Positions 7,612-16,558 of a stretch of 64,000 nt of DNA are shown piece by piece; position 1 is the first letter of the stretch; each line of letters begins with the position of its first letter. The position numbers and the translations under genes were made by a program. Source of the DNA: an uncultured Tenacibaculum sp. (lineage in GTDB: Bacteria; Bacteroidota; Bacteroidia; Flavobacteriales; Flavobacteriaceae); assembly GCA_947501615.1 (NCBI GenBank), contig CANMWK010000020.1, positions 1 to 64,000 of the forward strand, written 5' to 3'. The notes beneath the pieces were generated by a model, which was not told where the DNA came from, made no database searches, and saw only the letters and a list, made by a program, of their open reading frames with translations.

Positions 7612-10509
7612 TTAAATCAAAGCTTCTTTTAAAATAGTAATTGGATGTTTTGCTGTTTTATTTGTTCCGTCGTAAATTTGGTGTCTACAACTTGTACCTG
7701 AAGCGGCTATTTCAGTTGTTTTAGAAGCGTTTCTAACTTTTTTAAATAAAGTATCTTCACCAACTTGCATACTTACTTTATAATGCTCCTTTTCGTATCC
7801 GAAAGAACCAGCCATACCACAACAACCCGTATTCATAATTCTTACATCGTAATTTTTAGGAATATTAAGCATTGTAAAAATCGAATTTGTGGTAGATAAA
7901 GATTTTTGATGGCAATGTCCATGAATCTTAATTTCTTTACTAGAAGATGTAAATTGACTCGAATTAATATTCCCTTTTTCTATTTCTTTTGAAATAAATT
8001 CTTCAATAGTTAACGTATGTTCTGCAATTTCAGTTGCTGTTTTTTTATCATCAGCTAACCGTAAATATTCATCTCTAAAAGTTAAAATAGCAGAAGGTTC
8101 AATTCCTATTAAAGGTTTGTTTTCTGAAACTTGATCTTTAAATAATTCAATGTTTTTGTTAGCAATAACTTTTGCTTCTTTTAGAAAACCTTTAGAAATA
8201 TAACTTCGTCCGCTTTCTTCATGATTTAAAACTTCAGCTTTGTATCCTAAAGCATTCAATACAGCTATTGCATCTTTACCAATTTCAGTATCATAAAAAT
8301 TAGTGAACTCATCATTAAATAACAATACTGTTTTCTGGCTGTCTTTCTGATTCGTTTTTTTCAACCAAGCGTTTAAAGTTTGTTTAGCTAATTTCGGAAC
8401 AGTTCTTTCTTGTGCAACTCCCATTACTTTTTTAGCTAAACTCGTATTGGTTAAGAAGTTTGTAAAGGCAGGAAATTTGCTTCCTAACTTATTGTACTTC
8501 GCATTATTTGCAAATAATTTACTTCTGAAAGAATATCCATTTGTTTCTTGATATTGATATAAAAATTCGGTTTTTAAAGAAGCAACATCAACATTACTCG
8601 GACATTCACTAGCACAAGCTTTACAACTTAAACATAAATCAAAAACAGTTTTTAACTCTTTGTGATTAAACTTATTTACTTGATCTGAGTTTGTTAAAAA
8701 TTCACGTAAAGCATTTGCCCTCGATCGAGTAGTATCTTTTTCGTCTTTAGTTGCTCTATAACTCGGACAAAGAGTTCCACCAGCTTCTGGAGATTTTCTA
8801 CAATCACCTGAACCATTACACTTTTCAGCTAAACGTAAAATTCCTTCACTATCAGAAAAATCGAAAATAGTATCAATTTCTGGTTCATTTCGATCTACTT
8901 CGTAACGTAAACTTTCATCCATTTTAAAAGCATCCGTTATCTTTCCTTTGTTGAATACGTTATTCGGATCAAAAGCTTTTTTAATACGTTTTAAAAGTTG
9001 GTAATTGCGATCACCAATCATTAAAGGAATAAATTCTGCCCTTACAATTCCATCTCCATGTTCACCACTAAAAGAACCCTTATATTTCTTTACAAGCTCT
9101 GCAGTTTCTGTTGTTATTTTTCTAAATAAATCAACATCCTCAGCTTTTTTAAGATTTAAAATAGGTCTTAAATGCAGTTCTCCAGCTCCTGCATGCGCAT
9201 AATACACCGCTTGTTGCTGGTATTTGTCCATAATTGCTGAGAACTCTTCAATGTATTCAGGTAAATCGTGTAAATCAACAGCAGTATCTTCAATACAAGC
9301 CACTGCTTTTTTATCACCAATCATATTACCTAATAATCCAAGTCCGGCTTTTCTTAGATCTAGAACTTTTTTAATATCGTCGCCAAATACTTTAGGATAA
9401 TGATATCCAAAGTTATTGTCTTTTAAATCTTGAATTAATGTATCTGCTAATTCTTCGACTTTTTCTTTAGAATCAGCTTTAACTTCTAACATTAAAACAG
9501 CTTCAGGATCTCCTTGAATAAAAAATCTGTTCTTAGCTTGTTCTCTGTTATTTTTAGTACAATCTAAAATCACTTTATCCATCAATTCACAAGTGAATAA
9601 ATTATGATTCATAGTAGTGATTGTAGCTTTTAAACTCTCATTTACACTAGTAAAGTGTGGAGTAACCATAATGCTATGATTAGGAGGAAGGTCGTCTAAT
9701 TGAATCGTAATAGCAGTCATAAACGCTAAAGTTCCTTCACTTCCTGAAAGAAATTTGGCTGTGTTAACAGTATCTTGTTCTCCACCAAATAAATTTGAAG
9801 TCAAAAATTCATCAACAGCATAACCAGTGTTTCTTCTATGAATTGCAGCTTTCGGAAACTCTTTGATAATTTCTTCCTGAGTTTCTTTAGAACTTAATTC
9901 AAAGAAAATAGATTTATATATTTTTCCTTCTACATCACCCTGAGTTGTTTTTTTTCGGAATTCTTGAGAAGAAATTTCTGAAAAAGTAGCTTTAGAACCA
10001 TCAGATAAAAGTGCATCAATAGCAATTACTTTATCTCTGGTTACTCCATATCGAATAGAAGTACTTCCAGAAGAATTGTTCCCGATCATACCACCAATCA
10101 TACAACGATTTGAAGTAGATGTGTTGGGACCAAAAAATAAGCCATAGGGTTTCAAAAATCGATTTAAATCGTCTCGAATAATTCCAGGTTCTACAGTAAT
10201 AGTTTTACGTTTTTCATCAAACTCAAGAATATTGGTGAAGTATTTAGAAACGTCAACTATTATTCCATCACTAACACATTGTCCAGCTAACGAAGTTCCA
10301 GCAGTTCTAGGAACCAAAGTTGTAGTATGCTTTATGGAAAAATCAATTAGAAGTTTAATGTCTTCAATAGTTTTAGGAAAAGCAACTGCAGTTGGAGTTT
10401 TTCTATATACTGAAGCATCTGTTGCGTAAATACTTTTATGTAAATCATCAAAAAATAATTCACCAGCTAGTGTATTAGCTAAATTTTGTAGTTGTTTTTT
10501 TAATTTCAT
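7612..10509 (-). CDS. YdiJ-type FAD/Fe-S dehydrogenase, probable D-2-hydroxyglutarate dehydrogenase
   Basis: A 965-residue fusion of a flavoprotein and an iron-sulfur electron-transfer module. Residues about 35-260 form the FAD-binding-4 domain (VPRTAGTSLAGQ, GGMIGNNSSGSTSIRYG). About 280-530 is the FAD-linked oxidase C domain (YYAHAGAGELHLRPIL, GEHGDGIVR). About 560-660 carries 4Fe-4S cysteines, including CLSCKACASECP. The C-terminal part has CCG-type motifs (GHCHQ, NTGCCGMAGSFG). Bacterial YdiJ proteins of this layout oxidise D-2-hydroxyglutarate to 2-oxoglutarate; a D-lactate or glycolate substrate is the alternative. It ends a four-gene minus-strand operon whose first gene is an HglS homologue, whose product is D-2-hydroxyglutarate. 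That context favours the D-2-hydroxyglutarate assignment. Confidence 0.85.
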   Translation of the reverse strand: MKLKKQLQNLANTLAGELFFDDLHKSIYATDASVYRKTPTAVAFPKTIEDIKLLIDFSIKHTTTLVPRTAGTSLAGQCVSDGIIVDVSKYFTNILEFDEKRKTITVEPGIIRDDLNRFLKPYGLFFGPNTSTSNRCMIGGMIGNNSSGSTSIRYGVTRDKVIAIDALLSDGSKATFSEISSQEFRKKTTQGDVEGKIYKSIFFELSSKETQEEIIKEFPKAAIHRRNTGYAVDEFLTSNLFGGEQDTVNTAKFLSGSEGTLAFMTAITIQLDDLPPNHSIMVTPHFTSVNESLKATITTMNHNLFTCELMDKVILDCTKNNREQAKNRFFIQGDPEAVLMLEVKADSKEKVEELADTLIQDLKDNNFGYHYPKVFGDDIKKVLDLRKAGLGLLGNMIGDKKAVACIEDTAVDLHDLPEYIEEFSAIMDKYQQQAVYYAHAGAGELHLRPILNLKKAEDVDLFRKITTETAELVKKYKGSFSGEHGDGIVRAEFIPLMIGDRNYQLLKRIKKAFDPNNVFNKGKITDAFKMDESLRYEVDRNEPEIDTIFDFSDSEGILRLAEKCNGSGDCRKSPEAGGTLCPSYRATKDEKDTTRSRANALREFLTNSDQVNKFNHKELKTVFDLCLSCKACASECPSNVDVASLKTEFLYQYQETNGYSFRSKLFANNAKYNKLGSKFPAFTNFLTNTSLAKKVMGVAQERTVPKLAKQTLNAWLKKTNQKDSQKTVLLFNDEFTNFYDTEIGKDAIAVLNALGYKAEVLNHEESGRSYISKGFLKEAKVIANKNIELFKDQVSENKPLIGIEPSAILTFRDEYLRLADDKKTATEIAEHTLTIEEFISKEIEKGNINSSQFTSSSKEIKIHGHCHQKSLSTTNSIFTMLNIPKNYDVRIMNTGCCGMAGSFGYEKEHYKVSMQVGEDTLFKKVRNASKTTEIAASGTSCRHQIYDGTNKTAKHPITILKEALI

Positions 10510-10529
10510 GATTTATTTTTAAAGTACTT

Positions 10530-11168
10530 TCATACTTGTAAATAATAATAGTAATCGGTTTCTATGGTTGTAGTTGAAAAGTTATCTATAGTTTTTTTGA
10601 AAAAAGGAGCATGTAGTACCATACTATGATACTCTCCATTTTCACCACAGATATCTATATCTAACGATTTTAATTCATCTAAAATAGTATAATCTAACTG
10701 TTTTCCGATCCATTTTTTAGTGAAAAAAGACTTTTTTACTAAAGTGAAAATTATCTTGAAATTATTTTGAAGAAGTTCATTAATTAAACCTTCTCGTTCT
10801 TTTTTCCATAAAGGATTAAAAACTTCAACACCTGTTTTTTTAGCTCTTTCTTCTATCCAATTATCATGATTTTCAATTTCATCAATATCTCCAGTAATTA
10901 ACAGGTTAATATTGTATTGATTTTTCAGTTCTGTAATTGCATCTTCATAACTTTCTATCATAGGAGCTTTTACAGTCATCTGTAAATGAGGCAAGCCAAT
11001 AGCTTGTATTTGTCTGCGGATGATATTTAAATTATGAGCTTTAAAATCGGGAACTTCAGGAACAAATGTAACCAGATGTGAAATTTTAATTCCTAGTTTT
11101 TGAGCTTTAAAAAAAGCCAAAGCACAATCTTTACCACCTGTCCATAACACAGCAGCATTTTTAACCAT
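10530..11168 (-). CDS. Dph6-like ATP-pyrophosphatase (DUF71)
   Basis: A protein of about 212 residues in the Dph6/DUF71 ATP-PPase family, which activates a carboxylate with ATP before amidation in archaeal and eukaryotic diphthamide synthesis. The start is placed at MVKNAAVLWTGGKD rather than 11 codons upstream, because the longer form would overlap the Lrp gene; the shorter form starts 5 bp after the Lrp stop. It shows the PP-loop-like LWTGGKDCALAF, the internal LLITGDIDEIENHDNW and the family C-terminal DICGENGEYHSMVL. Bacteria have no diphthamide, so the real substrate is unknown. Its position inside a lysine-catabolism-like operon is the only functional hint. Confidence 0.8.
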   Translation of the reverse strand: MVKNAAVLWTGGKDCALAFFKAQKLGIKISHLVTFVPEVPDFKAHNLNIIRRQIQAIGLPHLQMTVKAPMIESYEDAITELKNQYNINLLITGDIDEIENHDNWIEERAKKTGVEVFNPLWKKEREGLINELLQNNFKIIFTLVKKSFFTKKWIGKQLDYTILDELKSLDIDICGENGEYHSMVLHAPFFKKTIDNFSTTTIETDYYYYLQV

Positions 11169-11173
11169 AATTA

Positions 11174-11629
11174 TTAAATTAAAGAGTCTCTTTTGAAGCA
11201 AGTATCAAAACAAATGAAAGAATCTGTCCCAGCAACACCATTAATTAAATGTACTTTATCGTATAAGACTTTCTGTAAATGTTCGTTATCTCTGGTGTAA
11301 GTGAGTATAAAAATAGCATAATTGCCAGACACAAAGTTACATTCAACAATTTCATCTATTTTTTCGAGCTCTCGCATTACTTCTTTTGCAAAACGTGCTT
11401 CTCTTAATCGGATACCAGTGTACGATTTTGTTTTGTAACCCAGCTTTTTTTCATCTAAAATAAATGCGGCATGTTTAATAACTCCTTCAGTAGTTAGTTT
11501 TTTTATCCGCTGATGAATTAATGAATTAGAAACATTTAATTCTTCAGCTATTTGAGAAAATGCTTTTCTAGCATCTTCTCTAAGTTTAGATAAAATTTGC
11601 CGATCTATATAGTCAAACTGATGTTTCAA
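11174..11629 (-). CDS. Lrp/AsnC family transcriptional regulator
   Basis: A 151-residue leucine-responsive-type regulator. The N-terminal winged HTH (about 5-60) contains DYIDRQILSKLREDARKAF and the recognition region SQIAEELNVSNSLIHQRIKKL. The C-terminal RAM/ligand-binding half includes VECNFVSGNYAIFILTYTRD. Members sense amino acids and often control the operon they sit in. It lies 33 bp downstream of the DUF1338 gene and 5 bp upstream of the Dph6-like gene, so it is inferred to autoregulate an amino-acid (probably lysine) degradation operon. Confidence 0.9.
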   Translation of the reverse strand: MKHQFDYIDRQILSKLREDARKAFSQIAEELNVSNSLIHQRIKKLTTEGVIKHAAFILDEKKLGYKTKSYTGIRLREARFAKEVMRELEKIDEIVECNFVSGNYAIFILTYTRDNEHLQKVLYDKVHLINGVAGTDSFICFDTCFKRDSLI

Positions 11630-11662
11630 AAGGAATGATTTTATGAGTTACAAAGTTAGCAT

Positions 11663-13093
11663 TTATGCATTGAGTTCAAGTAAACATTTTTGAATAGTCT
11701 CTTCTTGCATATCTTTATACCATTTTTGTAATTCGTAGACTGGTGCTCCCAAGTCTTTTTCAAATAACGATTGGTTAGCGGTTTCATTATAATTACGTTT
11801 AGCATCATCCGTACCTAAGTTTGAAGCAAATATTCCAGCTGCACTTACGGGTAAAAAATCCTCATAAACCATTGGCTCTATCGTTAAGTACCCATCTGCT
11901 AATAATTCATTTATATCTTCTTTTGTATAGGCTTTTTCTTTAGAGATATTTTTTGCTTTTGCTGTGGTGAAATAATGGAAATAGGCTAACTTATCAGATT
12001 GTAGAGTTGCATAATCATCAGGGAAATTTTTAAAATTTTCTAGTAATAACTCATTGTATTCTGAAGCATTTTTTGCATTAGGTGATCCACCAATAGCTTT
12101 ACGTGTTTTTCCCAACAATTCATTGTATAAATCTAATCCTTTTTGAGTTAAAGCGGCACCACGTTGTTCTATTTCTCCAAAACGAGCTTTATGTTCACCT
12201 ATTTTTCCATTTCCGACTTCGTTTTTAAAAGTAACTTTTTCAGTTAATGCTTTAAAGCTAGTTTGACGTAACAAAATTGGACATTTTCTCGTGGGTGGAC
12301 CTTCTATAGTATCTTTTGGAGGTATATTACGAGCTTCCATACTTGCTTGTACCTGATCGATATCTAAACTTCTTGGTGTTAGATGATTGATATGTGGACC
12401 TTTAAAAGCTACAACATCTGCTATTAAACGATGTTGTTGTAGTAATGTTTCATACATTTTATGATCTACGGTAGCAGTATCGTGCCATCTAAATGTTTCT
12501 ATAGCTTCTTGAACAAAAGTTTCAGCATCTTCTTTGTTCAATCCACCATCTTTTTCTGATTTCAAAATCAATTCTAAAGCTTTTTTGGTGAAGATTTGAC
12601 GATCTTCTAAAATAGTTTCAACACGTTCTCGTAATTCATTGTCATCAATTAAATCTAATCGTAATAAAGAGGTGAAAACTCTAAAAGGAGCTTGATTTAA
12701 TGTGGTGTTTTCTATGGCTCTAAACGCAGTAGAATGTACAGGAACACCAGCTGTTGCCAAGTCATAATATCCAACAGGAAACATTCCCATAACCTTGAAT
12801 AAACGACGCATAGTAAATAGTTCGTAAGGTTTACCTAAGCGAATTGCCCCATGACGTTCCATATTCAGTCTAGTGATTTCTCCTGTATTTTCTAATTGTT
12901 CTTTAATTGTTGTAGATTCAGAAAGAATTTTATGATTAATTTCATGAACTAAGTTTAGTAATTCACCATAAAGAGGTACTTCATTTTTATACATGTCTGA
13001 TAAAATAGAAGCAAAACGATTACGAATATATTCTGGAGATACGAATGCTTTTGTTGTATCATTAGAACTTTCTACTATATTTTTTGATGGCAT
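11663..13093 (-). CDS. hglS: 2-oxoadipate dioxygenase/decarboxylase (HglS/DUF1338)
   Basis: A 476-residue member of the DUF1338/HglS family, Fe(II)-dependent enzymes that convert 2-oxoadipate, O2 and water to D-2-hydroxyglutarate and CO2 in bacterial lysine catabolism. Diagnostic stretches are MERHGAIRLGKPYELFTMRR, with candidate metal ligand His81, GYYDLATAGVPVHSTAFRA, and KGPHINHLTPRSLD, with candidate ligand His237. Length matches the family. It is the first gene of a minus-strand operon with an Lrp regulator, a Dph6-like protein and a D-2-hydroxyacid dehydrogenase able to use its product. The gene symbol is by homology to the Pseudomonas enzyme; substrate use in this organism is not shown. 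Confidence 0.85.
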   Translation of the reverse strand: MPSKNIVESSNDTTKAFVSPEYIRNRFASILSDMYKNEVPLYGELLNLVHEINHKILSESTTIKEQLENTGEITRLNMERHGAIRLGKPYELFTMRRLFKVMGMFPVGYYDLATAGVPVHSTAFRAIENTTLNQAPFRVFTSLLRLDLIDDNELRERVETILEDRQIFTKKALELILKSEKDGGLNKEDAETFVQEAIETFRWHDTATVDHKMYETLLQQHRLIADVVAFKGPHINHLTPRSLDIDQVQASMEARNIPPKDTIEGPPTRKCPILLRQTSFKALTEKVTFKNEVGNGKIGEHKARFGEIEQRGAALTQKGLDLYNELLGKTRKAIGGSPNAKNASEYNELLLENFKNFPDDYATLQSDKLAYFHYFTTAKAKNISKEKAYTKEDINELLADGYLTIEPMVYEDFLPVSAAGIFASNLGTDDAKRNYNETANQSLFEKDLGAPVYELQKWYKDMQEETIQKCLLELNA

Positions 13094-13391
13094 AACGTAT
13101 TAAATTTGATTACAAAATAAATGAATTTAATTGCTTACAAGGTCTTTAAAAGTGATATTAACTTTTAAATAGGTGTTTTTACGTTAGATTAACTTTTTTA
13201 AAAGCTTTTTAAAAATACAAAAAACAATTTTAATTAAAAAAAGGTGTTTTAAAAATCAATTTGACTTTACTATTTGACAAAAACTATTTATTCCTTGTAA
13301 ATCTGAGTTTGAAAAGTATACAATTAGCTCTTTTGTGTACTGTAACAAAATAAAAATGAAGTTGTTTTTAAAATAAAAAGACAATTTGCAT

Positions 13392-13549
13392 ATGAATTTA
13401 TTAAGAGTTTTATTGGCTATTATTTTTCCTCCACTCTCCATTATTGATAAAGGTTGTGGATCATTTATTATTATTTTATTCTAACTATTTATGGTTGGAT
13501 TCCGGGTGTAATCGGAGCTTTAATCATTTTGAACACCTCAAATAATTAG
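13392..13549 (+). pseudogene. YqaE/Pmp3 (UPF0057) small membrane protein, frame disrupted
   Basis: Frame one from ATG 13392 reads MNLLRVLLAIIFPPLSIIDK then GCGSFIIILF and stops at TAA 13482-13484. The frame shifted back by one base continues TIYGWIPGVIGALIILN and stops at TAG 13547-13549. Joined, the two halves give a 52-residue protein of the YqaE/Pmp3 family: two hydrophobic helices, the FPP motif and the GWIPG..IGALIILN end. The total of 158 nt is one base short of a complete 53-codon frame, so loss of one T near 13481 explains the break. A sequencing error or a true pseudogene are both possible. No canonical slippery heptamer is visible. The minus-strand frame over this region looks like noise. 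Confidence 0.8.
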
Positions 13550-13607
13550 TTCTAAAGGATAATTTATAAATATTAATTTTTTCTTAAAGTTTTGTTTCAA
13601 TTTGTGA

Positions 13608-13642
13608 TTTGTATAAAGTTCAAACTATTGGTTATATCTTTG
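13608..13642 (+). promoter_or_regulatory. Candidate Bacteroidota promoter for the M14 peptidase gene
   Basis: TTTG at 13608-13611 and TATCTTTG at 13635-13642 match the -33 TTTG / -7 TAnnTTTG pattern, with a 23-bp spacer that is somewhat long. Transcription would begin near 13649, just upstream of ATG 13666. This also argues against the in-frame ATG at 13609. Confidence 0.4.
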
Positions 13643-13665
13643 TTACATACACCGAATATTTCAAA

Positions 13666-16170
13666 ATGAAAAAAATACTTACACTATTACTGCTAACAGT
13701 AATCTTGTCTTGTTTTGCGCAAAACAAATTAGATTTATCCTATTATTTACCTAAAAATGTAACTTATAATAAAAATATACCTACACCGAAATCTGTAATT
13801 GGACATGAAGTAGGAGCGTGGCATGTTACACACGATAAGTTATTGTATTACATGAAAGCTTTAGCCAAAGCTTCTGATAGAATTGTTATTGAAGAAAGAG
13901 GAAAAACTTTTGAAGATAGACCTCTAATTTTATTAAAAATAACTTCACCTAAGCATCATAACAATTTAGAGGATATCAGAAAAAAACATATTGAAGCTAC
14001 CGAGAATACAAGCATAGATGTTTCAAGTCTACCTATAGTCGTTTATCAAGGTTTTTCTATTCATGGAAACGAAGCTAGTGGAGCTAATGCTGCTTTAGTT
14101 GCTGCGTATCATTTGGCTGCCGCAGAAGGAAGTGAGATTGAAAGTTTACTTGAAAATACAGTTATTTTATTTGATCCATGTATGAATCCAGATGGTGTTC
14201 AGCGTTTTTCCTATTGGGCAAATAGTAACAAATCAAAAAATATAAATGCTGATCCAAATGATAGAGAATATACTGAAATTTGGCCAAGAGGAAGAACAAA
14301 TCATTATTGGTTTGATATGAATAGAGACTGGTTACCAGTACAGTTACCCGAAAGTAAATCTCGTGTTAAGACATTTCACCAATGGTTACCAAATATTTTA
14401 ACAGATCATCATGAGATGGGGAGTAATTCTACATTTTTCTTTCAGCCAGGAATCCAAAGTAGAACACACCCATTAACACCAAAGTTAAATCAAGAGTTAA
14501 CAAAAGAAATAGCGTCTTATCATGCTAAAGCCTTTGATAAATTAGGTTCTTTATATTATTCGGAAGAAAGTTTTGACGATTTTTATTATGGAAAAGGATC
14601 TACTTTTCCTGATATCAATGGAGGAATAGGAATTTTATTTGAACAAGGAAGCTCAAGAGGTCATGCACAAGAAACAGCTAATGGTTTACTAACATTTCCT
14701 TTTACGATTCGTAATCAGTTTACTGCTGCACTTTCTACATTAGAAGCGGCAAAAAGTATGCGTGTTAAGTTATTGAACTATCAACAAAATTTTTACAAGA
14801 ATTCTAAGTCATATGAAAAACAAAAAGCTATTGTATTTGGTGATGAAAAAGATGCTGCAAAAACGTATCATCTAGCTGAAGTGTTACAAAGGCATAAGAT
14901 CAAGATTCATAAAATAAAATCAGATTTTACAAAATCGGGTAAAATTTTTAAAAGAAATTACAGTTACGGAATTCCATTAAATCAGAAGAATGTTCGTTTG
15001 ATTAATGCAATGTTTGATGTAAGAAAAAGTTTTACAGACAGTCTTTTTTATGATGTTTCTGCATGGACTTTCAATCATGCTTTTGGTGTTGATTTTGCTA
15101 ACGATATATCTTTAAATAAGCTTGAAAATGAAGTAACAACCCTTACATTAAAGAAGGGAAAAGTTAGTGTTAAGAGTGATGTTGGATATTTAATGTCTTG
15201 GAATGAATACTATACTCCTAGAGCTTTGAATACCATTCTAAACAAAGGATTAAGAGCTAAAGTAGCTATGAAAACCTTTACAAATGGAAGTAATAATTTT
15301 GATTATGGAACAATTTTTATTCCAGTACAAAATCAAAGTTTAAATTCTTTAGAGTTATTCAAGTTCTTGTCAGAAATAGCAGAAAATAATTTTGTTGATA
15401 TTACTGGAGTTAATACTGGTTTAAATCAAGGAATAGATTTAGGAAGTAATAATTTCAGAACTATTAAAAAACAAAAAGTAGCTGTACTTGTGGGGAAAGG
15501 AATTTCTCCTAGTGATGCTGGTGAAATATGGCATTTATTTGATCAAAGATTTGATATGCGTATTACAAAATTAGATATATCGAATTTTCAAAGAACCGAT
15601 TTGTCTAAATATTCAACTATTATAATGCCAAATGTTTCTTCATTAGATCATATTGTAAATAGTAAACTAAAAGAATGGACAGTAAATGGAGGTGTTCTTA
15701 TCGGTTATAAAAATGCATCTCGTTGGTTATCTAATCATAAATTTATTAAGTTAGAATTTAATACTAAAAAAGCTCAAGTTGCTAAAAATATAACATTTGA
15801 GAATAGAAGACTATTTTCAGGAGCTCAAGTAATTGGAGGAGCTATTTTTGAAGCGAAGATAGATAGATCGCACCCTGTGAATTTTGGATATAAGAATAAT
15901 TCAATAGCATTATTTAGAAATAGTACCTTATTTATTAAACCGGATAAGAACAGTTATAACAACCCTATTCGTTATACTAATGATCCTTTATTAAGTGGTT
16001 ATATTTCTAAACAAAACTTAGCACAATTAAAAGAAACTGTTCCTTTTAAGTCTAGCCAATTAGGAAGAGGAAAGGTATTAGTTTTTACTGACAATACTAA
16101 TTTTAGAGCTTTTTGGTACGGAACTAATAAATTACTAATGAACGCTGTATTTTTTGGAGATAAAATGTAG
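13666..16170 (+). CDS. Secreted M14-type zinc carboxypeptidase-like protein
   Basis: An exported metallopeptidase of about 834 residues. I place the start at ATG 13666, which gives a clean signal peptide (MKKILTLLLLTVILSCFAQ); the longer frame from 13609 adds 19 residues that spoil it. The N-terminal third is an M14 domain: GFSIHGNEASGANAA supplies the HxxE zinc ligands, NPDGVQRFSYWAN and MNRDWLP resemble the substrate-binding region, and TDHHEMGSNSTFFFQPG the third ligand region. The middle and C-terminal parts (about 420-834) look like a glutamine-amidotransferase-like/beta fold seen in long Bacteroidota M14 peptidases (VAVLVGKGISPSDAGEIWHLF). Its role is probably periplasmic or extracellular protein degradation. 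It is a single gene ended by a long hairpin. Confidence 0.8.
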   Translation: MKKILTLLLLTVILSCFAQNKLDLSYYLPKNVTYNKNIPTPKSVIGHEVGAWHVTHDKLLYYMKALAKASDRIVIEERGKTFEDRPLILLKITSPKHHNNLEDIRKKHIEATENTSIDVSSLPIVVYQGFSIHGNEASGANAALVAAYHLAAAEGSEIESLLENTVILFDPCMNPDGVQRFSYWANSNKSKNINADPNDREYTEIWPRGRTNHYWFDMNRDWLPVQLPESKSRVKTFHQWLPNILTDHHEMGSNSTFFFQPGIQSRTHPLTPKLNQELTKEIASYHAKAFDKLGSLYYSEESFDDFYYGKGSTFPDINGGIGILFEQGSSRGHAQETANGLLTFPFTIRNQFTAALSTLEAAKSMRVKLLNYQQNFYKNSKSYEKQKAIVFGDEKDAAKTYHLAEVLQRHKIKIHKIKSDFTKSGKIFKRNYSYGIPLNQKNVRLINAMFDVRKSFTDSLFYDVSAWTFNHAFGVDFANDISLNKLENEVTTLTLKKGKVSVKSDVGYLMSWNEYYTPRALNTILNKGLRAKVAMKTFTNGSNNFDYGTIFIPVQNQSLNSLELFKFLSEIAENNFVDITGVNTGLNQGIDLGSNNFRTIKKQKVAVLVGKGISPSDAGEIWHLFDQRFDMRITKLDISNFQRTDLSKYSTIIMPNVSSLDHIVNSKLKEWTVNGGVLIGYKNASRWLSNHKFIKLEFNTKKAQVAKNITFENRRLFSGAQVIGGAIFEAKIDRSHPVNFGYKNNSIALFRNSTLFIKPDKNSYNNPIRYTNDPLLSGYISKQNLAQLKETVPFKSSQLGRGKVLVFTDNTNFRAFWYGTNKLLMNAVFFGDKM

Positions 16171-16180
16171 TGAAAAATTA

Positions 16181-16249
16181 AAAAACACATAAAAAATGGT
16201 ACTCAAGAAATAATTTATGAAACTTGAGTACCATTTTTTATGTGTTTTT
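16181..16249. terminator. Long perfect 27-bp inverted repeat, shared terminator
   Basis: Left arm 16181-16207, loop 16208-16222, right arm 16223-16249. The arms begin AAAAACACAT and contain GGTACTCAAG and its complement. The stem has A/T runs at its base, so it can terminate transcription in both directions between the converging peptidase and csaA genes. The right arm lies inside the csaA coding region and encodes its last residues. Confidence 0.75.
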
Positions 16250-16556
16250 TAGATGGAGAAAGCAGTACAACCTTATTTTCTGAATTATAAACGCCTAAAA
16301 CTAAACATTCACTAATGAAATTTGCGATTTGTTTTGGCTTAAAATTAATAACACAATTTACTTTTTTATGAAGAAGTTCTTCTTTAGTATAAATATCAGT
16401 GATTTGGGCACTAGTTTTTTTTATACCTATGCTTTCACCAAAATCAATTTTTAATTGATAAGCAGGCTTTCTAGCTTTAGGAAAGTCATTAACTTCTATT
16501 ATTGTTCCTATTCTTATATCTACTTTTAAGAAATCTTCAAAATTAATGTGATCCAT
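16215..16556 (-). CDS. csaA: CsaA-type tRNA-binding/chaperone protein
   Basis: A 113-residue single-domain OB-fold protein of the CsaA/Trbp111 tRNA-binding family. Characteristic segments are FLKVDIRIGTIIEVNDFPKARKPAY at the start, FGESIGIKKTSAQIT in the middle and the C-terminal KQIANFISECLVLG. CsaA proteins have chaperone-like, export-related activity in Bacillus; the role in Bacteroidota is not established. The gene follows the Mpo1-like gene by 2 bp and is probably co-transcribed with it. Its last codons form half of the 27-bp terminator hairpin. Confidence 0.9.
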   Translation of the reverse strand: MDHINFEDFLKVDIRIGTIIEVNDFPKARKPAYQLKIDFGESIGIKKTSAQITDIYTKEELLHKKVNCVINFKPKQIANFISECLVLGVYNSENKVVLLSPSKKHIKNGTQVS

Positions 16557-16558
16557 TT

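Noticed and set aside
13256..13441. 61-codon minus-strand frame before the peptidase gene
   Set aside because: It overlaps the YqaE/Pmp3 remnant on the plus strand, has no recognisable pattern, and is low-complexity AT-rich sequence.
13478..13484. Programmed -1 frameshift in the YqaE/Pmp3 gene
   Set aside because: No X-XXY-YYZ slippery heptamer is present and the family is not known for frameshifting; a base loss or sequencing error is simpler.
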